NCBI GenBank assembly: GCA_963681505.1
Contig: OY811975.1
Span: 9,055,434-9,119,433 of the forward strand
DNA from: Eunapius fragilis
Lineage: Eukaryota > Porifera > Demospongiae > Spongillida > Spongillidae
Length of the DNA stretch: 64,000 bases
Direction: 5' to 3'
Shown here in pieces: positions 12,502 through 29,094 of the stretch. The translations under genes were made by a program, and so were the position numbers. A model generated the notes under the pieces. That model was not told where the DNA came from. It saw only the letters and a program-made list of their open reading frames with translations, and made no database searches. Numbering within the stretch: the stretch's first letter is position 1; each line of letters begins with the position of its first letter.

Positions 12502-12859
12502 CTTGACCGATTATGAAACTGGGATTTCGGATTTCTAATCCAATCGGATATTTTCAATCATACACCATATTTACGGTACTCACGTGACTATCAATAAAGC
12601 AGCACATAATATGGACTATGCTAGTCCTGGTTACTTAGGGTTGGATAAAAATGGCATTGCTGTGGGGGTGAGAGGGTGAATCCTTTCAATTGCGGGGGAC
12701 AGCCGCAAATGCGGGTGAGTTGGAAGGTCTGCGCCTCTGCGGACTTTGCACACCTCATCAATGCATAGACTACAGTTACCTAACAGTCATGTGCTTACAC
12801 GCATAGTTGCAGTAGCAATTGACATGATGGTTATTAAATCGCTGTGCCTAGTTAACAGA

Positions 12860-12985
12860 CAAGAAGCCTTATAGATCACACGCAAAATCGATTGATTTAA
12901 GATTCCGCTGTTGCATGAGGACTGGTAGATATAAACACTCCCGTACATGGTAATGCAGCAGTGCATAAAATCACAATTAACAAAA
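12860..12985 (-). repeat. Inverted copy of the 5,205-5,320 repeat
   Basis: Reverse complement of the block with gtacgggagtatttatatct and cctcatgcaacagcgg, ~80-90% alike by eye. Confidence 0.7.
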
Positions 12986-13258
12986 CGCACAACGAAATGT
13001 GACAGTTTCATAGAAATAGTCTTGAACACTCATGTCCACGAACTCAAAGTTCAAAACATTCTCTGTGAGTGTGACGAATCGTAGTAGGATGCCTAGTGAG
13101 TAGCGCACGATCGGAGCGCAACTGCCGATGGCTTCGCAGTAGCAGTAAGTTTAAAGCAGCAAAAGACAACACACAGCGCAGCTTTAAATACATGCACACA
13201 AGGATATATTGTTCAGCCTTTCGGCGCATATATACAGACAAATGGCATAATTTACTTA

Positions 13259-14010
13259 TCACCTTAAGGTTCCCGGGCGGGTGCCCAGACCTTGCCGCGC
13301 GACACGCCTCTCTCCAGTGGGTGCCCAGTCCGCCACACTCCTCCCTCCTTCTCCGACAGCAAACTCGTTTGCTGCGCCTTCAGACCATGGGGTTCTCGAC
13401 AGGCAGTCGGCGTTTCCGTTGGCACTCCCACTTCGGTGTACGCCTGTGAAGTCGTACGGCTGCAGAGCTAGACTCCACCTCGTCAGGCGCGAATTGCTGT
13501 CCTTCAGTTTATTCAGCCACACCAGGGAGCGATGATCTGTCTCCACGGTAAAGTGGCGGCCCATCAAATACGTCCTGAAGGTATTCATCGCCATCTTTAT
13601 CGCAAGGCATTCCTTCTCGATCGTGGAGTATCTTTCCTCGCATTCCCGGGAGTAGCTTCTTGCTGAAATAAGCAATCGGATGGTCTTCGCCTAGGTCACT
13701 ACGCTGGCTTAAGACTGCCCCGACTCCAAGCTCAGATGCATCAGTCTGCAACACGAACGGTCTTGAGAAATCCGGACTGCTCGGCATGCACTACTGGAGC
13801 AGAACACAATTGTTGTTTCAACTTGCATACTGAAGGCGCGATCACACTCTTCGGTCCACTGTATCTGTATTGGCGCGTCAAATCGGTTAAAGGAGCGGCC
13901 AGAGTTTCATAGTTGGGTATAAACCGCCGATAATATCCCGTCAAACCCAAAAATTCTCTCACGTGGGTCTTCGTTTGTGGAACAGGGAAATTAGCAACTG
14001 CCTGGAGCTT
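13259..14010 (-). pseudogene. Ty3/Gypsy pol remnant: end of reverse transcriptase plus RNase H
   Basis: Reading leftwards, frames in succession give the thumb/connection motif REFLGLTGYYRRFIPNY, then the RNase H start FVLQTDASELGVGAVLSQ, IAYFSKKLLP, ECLAIKMA and DHRSLVWLN. Frame changes near 13,600-13,800 split it into three overlapping ORFs. The catalytic YxDD part and the integrase are absent. The adjoining 13,031-13,258 ends TGTGAGTGTGACGAATCG on the + strand and may be a terminal repeat remnant, but no second LTR copy was found. Confidence 0.85.
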
Positions 14011-14830
14011 TTATGGGAAGCATGAACAAAAATGAAGTGAAGGTAACTGACGCATGGGACATTGTGAACCTGTCAACTGATGAGACATTGTGGATGGCTC
14101 CGTGATAGACTACATTGCCTTGCAGATGCAAGCCAGCATTGATATATCACGTGACATTCAGTTGTTGCATGTGTGCATGCATGTAAATGACTTATACATA
14201 ATAGTATATGTTGTTTAAAAATACCTTGCAGCACGTGCGCATTTGCATGGGCATCTGCAGTAATTAAGAACGTGTTACATGTATATGTGTTCCAATTCCA
14301 ACCAATCTTTTTGAGACTTAAATAAAACTAGCAACTCGCGATAATGTTTGCAATATAAACATTATACGATAGCAATTACCCTGAATCTCCTGAAAGTCTT
14401 TTATCATGTTCGGCAGGTGAGCTAGGCAGAACAAATAGTACACTGACATGACGATAACGAACGAAAACAATAACGTTTTCTATTATAGCACAGCAAAGCT
14501 CTCTTCCCGATTGCAATTGGGTACACATAACTTAAGTTGTCAGGTATGTGAGCCTGGCCACGTGGTGGGGAGCGGGAAGATTTGGTCAGACTAGGTCACA
14601 GTGCACGCAACACCTGGAAACTTCGCATTGTGTATGAAAATGTTTGACATGCTGTTACTTATTTTTCCATCACACGTTTGTCGTTGATATCGAATGACCA
14701 AGCCATCTCTAAACTGGGAGGGTGCTAGGTCAAAATTACATCTCATTAATGAGTTTTTAACGGTGGCAGTTGCTGCATAGAAGAAAGTGAGGGGTGGGGT
14801 GGGTGGACGGGTGAGTGGGTGGGTGTGGGG
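14011..14830. other. No recognisable gene
   Basis: AT-rich sequence. Its last ~100 bp is G-rich (gggtgggtggacgggtgag) just before a MITE. Confidence 0.5.
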
Positions 14831-14831
14831 T

Positions 14832-15163
14832 TAGTTTCGTGCTCAGACCTAAGTTTCAAGGATGGATTACATCACGCTACGTGACAGTATTAATGCAAAA
14901 ACCACACGTTGGTAGAGGTTGTATACATTTGACACACATCAAGGGTGCTCTGCATTCTGATTGTGCGCTTAAAATCGGGCGAGCATTTCCCCAGACCCAT
15001 TTTCACGTTAGTCTCGTCCCCAGACCCAAATGTACGCTGTACGTAGTGTTATACTGCAAGCGATAACACTTACGTACATTTGGGTCTGGGGACGAGACTA
15101 TTTTCACGTAGCGGTGATGTAATCCACCCTCTGCTGTGAATATCGAGTCTGGGTACGAGAGTA
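14832..15163. mobile_element. Older MITE related to the RecQ/DUF6589 transposon
   Basis: The left end TAGTTTCGTGCTCAGACC and the right end (inverse reads TACTCTCGTACCCAGACT) match the 53.8-kb element's terminus TAGTCTCGTACCCAGACC. The subterminal GGATGGATTACATCAC and CGCTACG blocks are shared in the same order. It has no coding capacity. Flanks (gtgtggggt left, tgtgtggtg right) are only vaguely alike, fitting an old insertion. The 92-bp MITE at 15,009 is nested inside it. Confidence 0.75.
15009..15100. mobile_element. 92-bp MITE with perfect 9-bp target duplication
   Basis: Ends TAGTCTCGTCCCCAGACC / GGTCTGGGGACGAGACTA form inverted repeats of ~29 bp. The 9 bases TTTTCACGT occur immediately before (15,000-15,008) and after (15,101-15,109). 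End sequence and 9-bp duplication both match the transposon at 53,839, so it is probably mobilised by the same machinery. Confidence 0.85.
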
Positions 15164-15344
15164 TGTGTGGTGCTATATAACCATGCATGAGAAGTTATTG
15201 CTGCATTATGCGCAAATTGCAAGCATTTCACGCTAATAATAAGCGCATATACGGCATATCGCATAAAATCTGAGCGGACGCTACACAACTATATGTAGTT
15301 TTTGAACTACATATGATTTGAAGGTTTGCTGGTATATAATCCTA

Positions 15345-17309
15345 TTATACTTCCTTGGGCGTCTCCCAGAGGAATTCTGGCCTTCCAAAGTGACCATAGC
15401 AGGCCGTGGACAGGAAGATAGGGTCTTTCAGCTTCAGGTCCCTGCGCGGTTAGGCAAATGGAAGGAAATTCTGTAACACCTAGGAGGGATGATTTTTTTA
15501 GCCTTACCTGATAATGGCACCTGGCCGGAGGTTAAACTTAGATCGAACAATGTCCTCCAATTCTTTATTCGTCTTCACACTGGTGCCGTATGATTCAACG
15601 TGAAGAGACAGAGGGTCGCGCAGTCCAATTGCATACGACACCTATTTTGCATGCATGTATACAAGTTACAGCGATCATTGTGAAGCGCATGCATGCCAGT
15701 TCACCATCACCTGCACTGACACCCTTCGGGCCAGCTTTGCTGCCACCAATGACTTTGCTATCCAGCGTGCCGCGTAGCTAGCAGATCTGTCCACCTTTGA
15801 GGCGTCCTTTCCCGAGAAGGCTCCGCCTCCACTTCCGCCCCACCCACCATATGCATCTACCACCGTCTTGCGTCCAGTCAGGCCGGCATCGCCCTGAGTG
15901 GGTGTGGGCACGAATGAAAAATACTATATTATGCATGCGGTGTTTCGTACAGTCGGCCCTCCTGTAACAAATTTTCCAGACGGTTGAATGTAATACAAGG
16001 TATTGCCATCAAGGTACTTTGCAGGAATTACAGCCTAAAACAGTTGAGGGGAGAAAGAGGAAAGAAGGAGGGAGGCAGGGAAGGGAGCCGCGGATACAAT
16101 ATGCATTGTCATTGTCAGTGCAGCATATTATTCTCTAGCTGACTCATGCACACAGACCTTAGCCACCTGCTCCCGGAGGACTACTCTCATCTCCTCCAGA
16201 GGTGTCCCATCACGGTGCTGTACACTGATGACCACCGTGTGTACTCTGAGGGGTACACACGCTCCGTTGTCCCTTCGGTACTCAACAGTCACCTTTTGAG
16301 TTGGACACATCTCACGAACTGGTCATCGTCACGCGCGCCCTATACCTGTGACTTGGAATCGGGACCTGCCCATGGCAAGGTTCCATCCCTCCTAAGGTCT
16401 GCCAGCTTTCTGTTTATCAGGTGTGCCAGGAGGATGGACAGTGGCATCAGCTCCTCTGTTTCATCGCTCGCATAACCACACATAAATCCCTTTGGGAAGC
16501 AAAATATAGTGTCCTTTGGCATTCCCTCCACCCAAAATACCGGTTGCAGTAGCGCGCGAATTAATGCTTACCTGATCACCTGCTCCCAGTTCATCTTCAG
16601 CTTTATCCACATGGACAGCCTGTGCAATGTCGGGGCTTTGTGTTGCCGTCAGATCAATCAATTTGAATGACTTGTAGTCGAAGCCTGGAGAATACGGCAC
16701 AAAGATGCATATATTATAGAATGATAAGTATGCATGTGCTTACCTTTTGAAATTTCATCGTAACCTATCTTTTTTGCTACGTCTGCTACCACTTCCTTGA
16801 AGTTCAGTTTTGCTTTCGTGGTGATCTCTCCGAGCAGGACCACAACATTGTCTTTCACAGCACATTCTGCATGCGCGCGTGCAATTTAAGAAAAGGTTAT
16901 TTTAAATCATTCACACAAGACGTGCATGCGTTGGGCGCAAGAGTAATTAACGTTATTGATAGATGACGTCAGGTCATTATTCCACTCACCACAAGCGACT
17001 TTGCTATCAGGGTCGGCTTTGAGGCATTCATCCAGAATTGCATCAGATATTTGGTCACACATTTTGTCTGCATGAAATAGATTATTAAAAAATTGATCTA
17101 TGAAATAAACGGTCCGTCGCTGGGATAGTTAATTTCCATCGCCTAATACAATAGCATTTTCTTGATTTACACGCACTATAGCATCGTTGGTCCTTAGTCC
17201 ACACTTTCAACTAAAGCAGGTTAAATGCACCATATTGCTCACCAGGGTGCCCCTCTCCGACACTCTCCGATGTGAAAAGGAACGTATCCGCGCTCTGTGG
17301 CTCATCCAT
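15345..17309 (-). CDS. MAT: S-adenosylmethionine synthetase (methionine adenosyltransferase), 10 exons
   Basis: Makes S-adenosylmethionine from methionine and ATP, acting in the cytosol as a dimer or tetramer. Coding exons on the minus strand: 17309-17243, 17067-16990, 16866-16744, 16684-16572, 16489-16346, 16292-16158, 16034-15951, 15893-15711, 15641-15508, 15441-15345. They sum to 1,158 bases (385 aa), the normal family length, all with GT-AG junctions in phase. Recognisable motifs are SVGEGHPDK (about residues 16-24), the GAGDQG signature (123-128), GDAGLTGRK (249-257), the Gly-rich GGGAFSGKD loop (270-278) with KVDRS after it, and the C-terminal ACYGHFGR. The usual GAHGGG is GGSGGG here. 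The start is the only ATG in frame before SESVGEGHP. The N-terminus is short ([12 protein letters not shown]). It is transcribed away from the methionyl-tRNA synthetase gene. Confidence 0.97.
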
Positions 17310-19114
17310 TCCGTGTGCAGGCAAGTGAGATGGAGCAATGGACTACAATCATTTATATACAGTTGCACTCACGTGACGCGATACATTGATTGAATTTTAA
17401 ATCACTATCTACTCATGCAGAGATTCGGTTATAATTAATTCTATGAATGAACAGAAAATTCCATAGAAGCTATCATTTTTGTCAATTTCGGTCGCAGAAC
17501 TCGATCTTTTCATGAACGATGCATTCATTTATGGAAGTTTCGAACGAGATGCCATGCATTTATTTTAAAAAGCGCTAAATTGTTGTATTACGTGGCAAAT
17601 GAGTTACACATAATTACCAACACGAAGCGTGGCGCACTAAGTCACCTTTAAAACTATTATTCTCTTGCACTCGCAGTAAAATGATAATTTACATGTACAG
17701 GTACCAAGCTGTGCAAATAATAACACGACTTGCATGCCCATCAACTGCGTATGAGTCAACATGGCTATGCGAGTTTATACACAGTTCAACTCTATTATTA
17801 CGGTCAAACAGCCACTTCCAAGAATGTATAACACGCGGGATTCCTCCAAAGAAACACTGAAGACTGCAGTAACGGTTTTCATGTTCTGGCAATAAATAAA
17901 TTTTGTCATCTTCTTTGTCATGCATCAGTGGTTATTTTGGATAGTACCTAGTTAAGAATAGCTTTTTGCAATATTCCTTTCCTCACTTTAGTTCAATACA
18001 GTATAATTACTTCTGCGTAATTTAGAATAAACTAAACTTGTTATAATTGCATGTCCCTTGTATCGTACAAGTGCTTACATAAAGTTAGAACAACAAAATT
18101 ACTATATGAAGCATGGTATATACAAGCCACAGCAGATCGGTACCATTGGGAAATCCCCAGGGGAAACACCTTGCTCAGTTTTTTTTTTCTTCCCCAAAAG
18201 GTGTGTTATTTCAAACAATGCATTAACTGACCATTATGTGGCTTTGAGCTTCATAAAACAATGTAATTGGTATATTTCAAGTCTATATAACAATTAGATT
18301 GATTTATCCTCTCCCCTCCTCCCCTCATATACATTTGTCTCCCTCTCATCGGTCAACAATTAAGCCACGCATTACAGTTTTTCATAAACATAGCCGTATA
18401 GAGACCGCTTTAGGGTTTTTAATTTTATTTATCGGTAAGCAGTTTCGGTTTCAGGATAAGCGAGTGCATGTGTCACTTAACGCCTTTACTTTCAGTATAT
18501 AAAATGGATTTGCTCCACACCTTCCCTCATGATCCCTTCCACACTCCACTCCACACAGCTGTTCGCACCTGCATATGCACCAGTTCTACATCTTTCCATC
18601 CCGGAAAAACAATAACGTTTGAAACGGGGTAAGGATATCGGAACCGGTGTCCAGCGAAATTACCCTTGTGGGGTTGTAATTTATCGCTATAACAAAATTA
18701 ACCCATTCGCTACAATTCCATGTTCATATCTTTATAAGCGCAACGAATTCGGTACATATTTAGAGTCCCCATAGCTACATTGATCCTTTCAGAAATAAAT
18801 TTAATCCGTAATGAGGATAATGGTGAATGCATATATTCGGTATTACCGGAAACGGGGGCATCTATAAAATGGTACCTTCGAAGCAAATTTATGCATTCAA
18901 GGTAGCCGCGAACTACTTTGCACGGGAATATGGAAAGCGGATACACAGGCAAGTGCTGTCCATAGCTAGCAACATGCACTGCAGAAAAGGTTGTCATTTT
19001 TTAAATTGCCCACGCACTTCTTCTACTCGGAAAAGCAGATTTTTCCACTTCCGAGGTATATATTTAATAAACCGGCATCCATTCTAATACGAACGTATAT
19101 TTTATGATTTGTAG
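17310..19114. other. Divergent intergenic region between the MAT and methionyl-tRNA synthetase genes
   Basis: Upstream of both genes. It may hold unrecognised 5' exons of the methionyl-tRNA synthetase gene, whose first recognised exon begins with an acceptor at 19,115. I found no GST-like domain. An open frame at 18,504-18,627 ending in a possible donor (ggg/gtaagg) was considered and not called. Confidence 0.5.
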
Positions 19115-22976
<3,862 letters not shown>

Positions 22977-23515
22977 AAATTTAGCTTTTATGATTTCACT
23001 ATCATGCAGCATGTACTGAACTGATTTCTCAAAATAGGTTATTCTGGGGAGATACGAATCTTAGACAGTTTGAGTGACTTTGGTTTAATATTAGCAAGAA
23101 TTCCCCTAAGTGAACTGATATTTCAGTGAATTATGTGATCACAGTGATATTAAATATAAATCATTGACCGTGTTTGAAAATGTCAGATGATGTTCAGTAA
23201 ATATAGCTATACCTCCCAAATTATACAAGTTATACATTACTAGGACTGTAGGCTACACCTAGGTACTTCATATCCATGGGGCTTTAGCAAACTGATAGAG
23301 ATATATAGAAACAAACCAAGCACAAACAAGAATATAGCAATGTATTAAAAATGGATTACCACTCCTACACCTGAAGTTTGACCTGCAAGTGGAAAAAATA
23401 ATCATTAACTAATGCACTGCAAGATGAAGGCTATCTGCATGCAATACAAAACATTTTTGATTGCTGTGCTCCGAAACGAACTTCTACAGATTATTTATGA
23501 ACTTACACCATAGGT

Positions 23516-24764
23516 TAGGTTGAGAACTAAAACACGACGGCACCAACAAGTCCATCAGTAGAGGTAAGTATGACAATTTCAATTGGCGCCAAATGTTATT
23601 ATATTCTCATCTTTATCAGATCACGTATGAAGTACGTGGGACTATGGTGTTTGAATATTTTGTGTTTGGCACTGTACCACTTATATGTATGGACCTTACT
23701 CACGCGCCATTTTGAATAATTATTGTCGCTTGTGGTTTCTTTACGACTGACTGTTTTAAGAGGTTAGCGAGAGTACTGATGGGTTTCAAATCATCATAGC
23801 TTGCTTAAAATCTTCAAAGATGAAGAATTATGTAAGATCTCTGTGCAACGAGTCGCTCTGTGTTTCGGTCGAGGCTGTACGCTATGCAATGCTTGTTTTC
23901 CCTCTGGTGGTCGGTAGAAGCGGTTAAAATATAAGGTTTAAAACAGCATGGTTATTTACGGTGCGTAGAGTGCGCCAAAATAAAGCTTAGCCCTACATGT
24001 ATTTAGCGAACAGGTATAATTCCATTTTGGGTGGATGGAATAGGGCAAACTGTGCTCCATTTTGCAACTTGTATTCAAATATATATTCACAACTGAAGAA
24101 GAATACAATATCATTCTAGAACGGTCCTAAAGTGCGCATCACCTTACAGCATTTTTTTATCACGTTCTGATGCAGAGTTATTCAGTTTAGAATTCCATCG
24201 ATGCCCCGGAAATTTCAACTTGCATTCAGACCAAAACGAGAGCGATGGCATTCATTAGGAAGCTCTGATGTTTCAGTTTACCCTGTTCGGTGTTCCAGTC
24301 ACTATTTCAGGTTTGTTGTGTGTATATATTGTGAAATACCTTCATCATAACCAAAATAGGTATCATATATAGACAGCGCCATTCGGATCCTTATATATTA
24401 TCGATATCTCTGGTCACACAATAATTATTTCAAAATGGCGCGTGAATAAGGTCTATACAGACATTTTTTATAACCAAGCAGATGCAAAGGGGAAGTGGGG
24501 GAATCGGTTTACGGAAGGTCTAAACCCAAATTACAATTATGCGCGGTTCACCAAAGCGAGTAACATTAATGAAATTCATTTGTCTGTTCTAAGGTTTGCT
24601 AGATACCACCAACCGCACGTGACTGACTATAATGGAATCTACGCATTTACTTATATGGTTCTATACGCAGACAGCTTATATTGCTGCGTATACGCTATAG
24701 TATACGGTGTCGTATAACACACTTTTTGCACTGTGAGCATTACGCTCTCTTTTGCGATAGAAGA
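23516..24764. other. Actin upstream region
   Basis: No gene seen. AT-rich, with a tatacgctatagtatacg palindrome close to the actin start. Confidence 0.5.
24649..24658 (+). promoter_or_regulatory. CArG-like box (ACTTATATGG)
   Basis: One mismatch from the serum-response-factor consensus CC(A/T)6GG, 107 bp upstream of the actin ATG. Actin promoters in animals commonly use such boxes. Function here is inferred. Confidence 0.3.
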
Positions 24765-26519
24765 ATGAGTGATGACGATGCTATCGCGTTGATCATTGAC
24801 AACGGCTCAGGGATGTGTAAGGCCGGCTTTGCTGGTGGCGACGCCCCCAGAGCAGTCTTCCCCTCCATCGTGGGGAGACCTCGTCACCAAGGTGTAACTG
24901 TGGGTATGGATCAGAAGGACTCCTACGTTGGGGACGACGCTCAGAGAAAGAGAGGTATCCTAACTCTGAAGTACCCTATCGAACACGGTATTGTCTCCGA
25001 CTGGGACGACATGGAGAAGGTCAGCTGTTGGTGTTACGATCTGTGCACATGTTTAGCTATAAATAAAAGCAAGAGGACTGCTATAGGGGTCTTGTGTTAC
25101 CGGTGTTAATTCCGTGTTTCATGCGCCATCCCGGGAAGGTTCTCGCATAGATTAACTATTAAGCTCTTTGTTTGGTGCCCTAACTTTTATTGCGTCATTA
25201 GTTAACAAAGGTGTGCATGGAACCCGAGGATCAGTTCAATCCCCACACTAGCGAGTTGCAGCATGCATTTAATCATTAACGATACGTTGTACGCTTTAAA
25301 TTGAGGACTAGTGCATAAATAAAATCGAAAATACGCGCCCATATCCCCTCCCAACGTCATATGCTCCGCCTCATGCATATCACATACATGTATAAATTCA
25401 ATATTAGCCTCAACACATCCATACATTCAGTACACATGTACTACGCATACTGCCAACACATGAGCAGGCCAACTATTTTGACTATATCTAGAGGAATTGA
25501 GACCACACCTCCTGTAAAAAACCCTTTAAAAAGGGAAAACCGAGTTCAAGCTGCTCAAATTGTTCATTTAGTGCAGCATTCATACTTTTACTGCCATAGT
25601 CTTGAGCCGTTATGAGTCAACTGGTCAACTGCAATGTACCATTATCTCAAGCACACGTGCATCCTCAAAATGTGGTGAAAACAGTGGGGTTAGTGGTCAT
25701 GCACAATATGCCTAGACTGATTCTAAACCTCCTTTACCAACCTTATATATCCAGAACTGTTGTGCACACACATGCAGCTGAAAATCATTCTATACAGATC
25801 ATATGCTCCATCCCCTGAGAAGCAACTGCACATTCCCACACACCCCTAAGTTCCCACATGGTCATCCTCATCAATCCACAAGTTCATGCACCATAACGTG
25901 ACAACACATACATATAGGCTACACCTCCATAATCGGCTGGGAGCACTAATTCGTTCCTCAAACGACAGAAAAGTGTATATGCCATTGGATGTATTTTTAG
26001 AAGGGAAAGATGGATTGCAGTGAAGAGGGAATTCAACAGATGGCGATATAGAAACATCATCTTCTCACCAATGATGGTCAGGGATCCAAGAAATGTTCAG
26101 TCCTAGACAGACTTCAAAGCAATTTGATGCCTTATAATTGTGGGGGGAGTATCATCATAGTTTCCAAAACAATATGATCATGGTAGCTTTTCCCTAAGCC
26201 TAAAGTGCACTTAACTTAGTGCATTGGGACCCGGCTATTAAAAATCAGCTAGAGACTAATATTATCTCAGTAAAATTATCTCTACGTGCATGGACCAGGG
26301 AGGGGGTACTTGTGCACTTTCAGCTAATATTGTACATATATATATATATAGCTGATTTTTATAAGTAGTTGAACCCATGGTGCACATAAATAAAATTTGA
26401 GCTCCATATTCGGGAAAGAACTGGGATAAACTAGTTCTGTATTGACAGCCACGTAGAGGAATACAGAAATTCAAAGCCCGAAGTGATCCCTATAAAAAAA
26501 AATAGAAACAGTCTGTGTG

Positions 26520-26557
<38 letters not shown>

Positions 26558-27650
26558 TTAGTTGCATGGCTTCATTTCCTTTCAACAGATATCCTACGTT
26601 AAGTAGTGCTAAGGGCCTCCGCTTCTAATCCATGTATATCATCTCTGACCTGACTGACATCTTGATCTGTTAGATCCCGCCCTTATTAACTAATGATGCA
26701 AAAATAGTTAGAAAACCTAAAAACATGAGTCAAACCCTTTCTGGAATGACACAGCAAACTCTCTATAGATCTGGCACCACATCTTCTATAATGAGCTCCG
26801 AGTGGCCCCTGAGGAGCACCCAGTCCTCCTGACTGAGGCACCTCTCAACCCAAAGGCCAACCGTGAAAAGATGACCCAGATCATGTTTGAGACCTTCAAC
26901 ACCCCTGCCATGTATGTCGCCATCCAGGCTGTGCTGTCGCTTTATGCATCTGGACGTACCACCGGTATAGTGTTAGACTCTGGAGATGGTGTCACCCACA
27001 CCATCCCCATCTATCAGGGTCATGCTCTACTCCACGCTGTCCTTCGTATGGACCTCGCTGGTCATGGACTTTCCGACTACCTGACAAAGATCCTCACTGA
27101 TCGCGGCTACCCAATAACCATGTGCACCAACGCCCAGCGTGATTTTGTTAGTGACATTAAGGAGAAGCTGTGCTATGTGGCCCTAGACTTTGAGCAGGAG
27201 ATGCAGGCTGCTGCTCAGAACTCCAACCTGGAGAAGAGCTATGAGCTTCCTGACGGTGAGGTCATCAACATTGGCAACGAGCTATTCAGATGCCCAGAGG
27301 CTTTGTTCCAGCCCTCGTTTGTCAATATGGAGTCTTCTGGTATCCATGATACCACCTATAACTCCATCATGAAGTGTGATGTGGACATCAGGAAGAACCT
27401 GTATGCCAACATTGTACTGTCAGGAGGCAGTACAATGTTCCCTGGGATTGCTGAAAGGATGGAGAAGGAGATGACGGCACTGGCTCCACCCATCATGAAG
27501 ACCAAAGTCATTGCTCCACCTGAGCGCAAATATAGTTGCTATATAGGTGGCTCCGTGCTAGCCGCCCATCCCAACTTCCAGCAGATTTGGATATCTAAGC
27601 AGGAATACCATGAATTCGGTCCATCTATTGTAAACAGGAAGTGCTTTTAA
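24765..27650 (+). CDS. Divergent actin, two exons (378 aa)
   Basis: Cytoskeletal ATPase. Exons 24765-25019 (85 codons, ending MEK) and 26769-27650 (293 codons plus stop), separated by a 1.75-kb intron. Nucleotide-site motifs ([23 protein letters not shown]) and the C-terminal RKCF are present, and length is close to the usual 375-377. In conventional numbering it differs at many normally invariant sites: D24G, M44T and G48D in the DNase-binding loop, S60R, Y169H, P172L, R183H, D184G, W340Y, L349H and M355I. The ORF is intact throughout, so it is probably a functional specialised paralog rather than the main actin. Identity as actin is certain. Confidence 0.96.
26516..26557 (+). repeat. TG microsatellite in the actin intron
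   Basis: (TG)n, nearly pure. Confidence 0.95.
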
Positions 27651-28819
27651 ACAATTTTTGTAAGTGTGCTGGTGTGTGTATGTGTGTATCTAGAATCAAT
27701 TCAGTGATCAATGTCTCTGCGAATTTTATCAGTATCGTATCGTATAGGCGTTCATCTGTATTATGGTAGCTAGGGTGAGTAACCTCCCCTAAGCAATGAA
27801 AATCGATTTGTTTTGAATACTGAAAAACACTAATCTATTGCCCAGGTTAATTCAGATTGAATATTGTTTTGAATATGATTTACCCAAATACACGGCTGTT
27901 TCAAGCAGGACATGAGGTTGCTAATTAGAACATATTCGAACATTACGATATTTTGGTGTTTGGGATCCTAGAGGAGCTAATTATTTTGTGGTTTACGTTA
28001 CGAAGCTCTTTTTGCCACTACAAATTCAATATATACAACCATTATAATTTTTAGCTGTTCCACAACCAATTTCGTACTTAAAAAGAATAGTGCGCACAGT
28101 CAAACTAAGTTCTCCTTTGCCCTATAATTTCCGCGCATGTGGCTACTGAAGGCACGTTTTTTATTGCTTTCATAAGTGCTCAGGCGGCAACCGATTTTTC
28201 TCGAAACCCCCCAGGCAGATGGTTATAAAACTTACTCCTACTCGAAGAGCAATCATTGTACATCACCTTTGCGTTTAGTGCATGCTGGGGCTTATTTTCT
28301 GGTGAACGAACGACACGGTTAGAAGGGACCATGTAACTAATGAAAATGCACCTCACCACACCCACATATGTATAAATTTCATGCACGACGACAACGGGAG
28401 ACACACACTGTCATGTCCAAAGTCCTGTCAGGGAGTAAGTGGCCATAACTGAACTGTAGGGTGGAAACGAGAGTCTCAAACAAAATACACCTGTGCTGCG
28501 TTTTCATTTGACATACTTTGCAATGGACATATGCAATGACAGTGTTTGATTTTCCTATACGTTGCTGCCGAGCGTGCAGATGCAAAGTACAAGAAGCAGC
28601 AGTAAAGAAAAATTGCATTCAGGTGATGATGGCTTTTATTACAGCCGTTATCCTTTCCTGGCATGAAAAGGAGAGTATAAAGATGCACCTACTCGAACAC
28701 CATGCATGTCAGTTAATGTTTTTATTACTTGTATATATATATATGATCCATACAATTTCATTTGCATACTAAAGGGCTACTATAATCATAAAAACATTAA
28801 GTAATAACATTAAGTAGTA
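27651..28819. other. Actin 3' flank; no gene seen
   Basis: Only short incidental open frames. Confidence 0.5.
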
Positions 28820-29094
28820 ACAAGTAATAAAAACATTCTCTATATGAGAAGGTTGGTGGTATATAGGAATCACAGGTGATGGTGGTATAAAAAGCAAGGG
28901 AACAAGCCTTATGATTGAAAAGGAAAATGAAATAGACCTACATTAGCAGCATGTTGTCATATTTAAACGTGCGTTCTAATATAGGTCTATATCATTTTTC
29001 CTTTTCAATCAGAAGCCTTGTTCCTACACCACCATCACCTTTGACCACCAACCATCTCGAAAAGAGAATGTTTTTATTACTTGTTTCCTAAGTT
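28820..29094. mobile_element. MITE, ACAAGTAATAAAAAC family, copy 1
   Basis: Terminal repeats ACAAGTAATAAAAACATTCTC ... (inverse at 29,074-29,094). Both halves are complementary almost throughout (aagcaagggaacaag, gaaaaggaaaatgaaatagacc and their inverses), so the copy folds as one long hairpin. No coding capacity. Closest relative is copy 3. Confidence 0.85.

Noticed and set aside
13031..13258. LTR of the Gypsy remnant
   Set aside because: Plausible position and TG start, but no second copy in the window, so an LTR cannot be shown.
18504..18627. Open frame with ...GKTITFETG before a gtaagg donor, considered as an upstream MARS1 or PNPase-like exon
   Set aside because: No matching downstream exon in phase, and the preceding sequence is low-complexity His/Pro/Thr. 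The short resemblance is probably chance.
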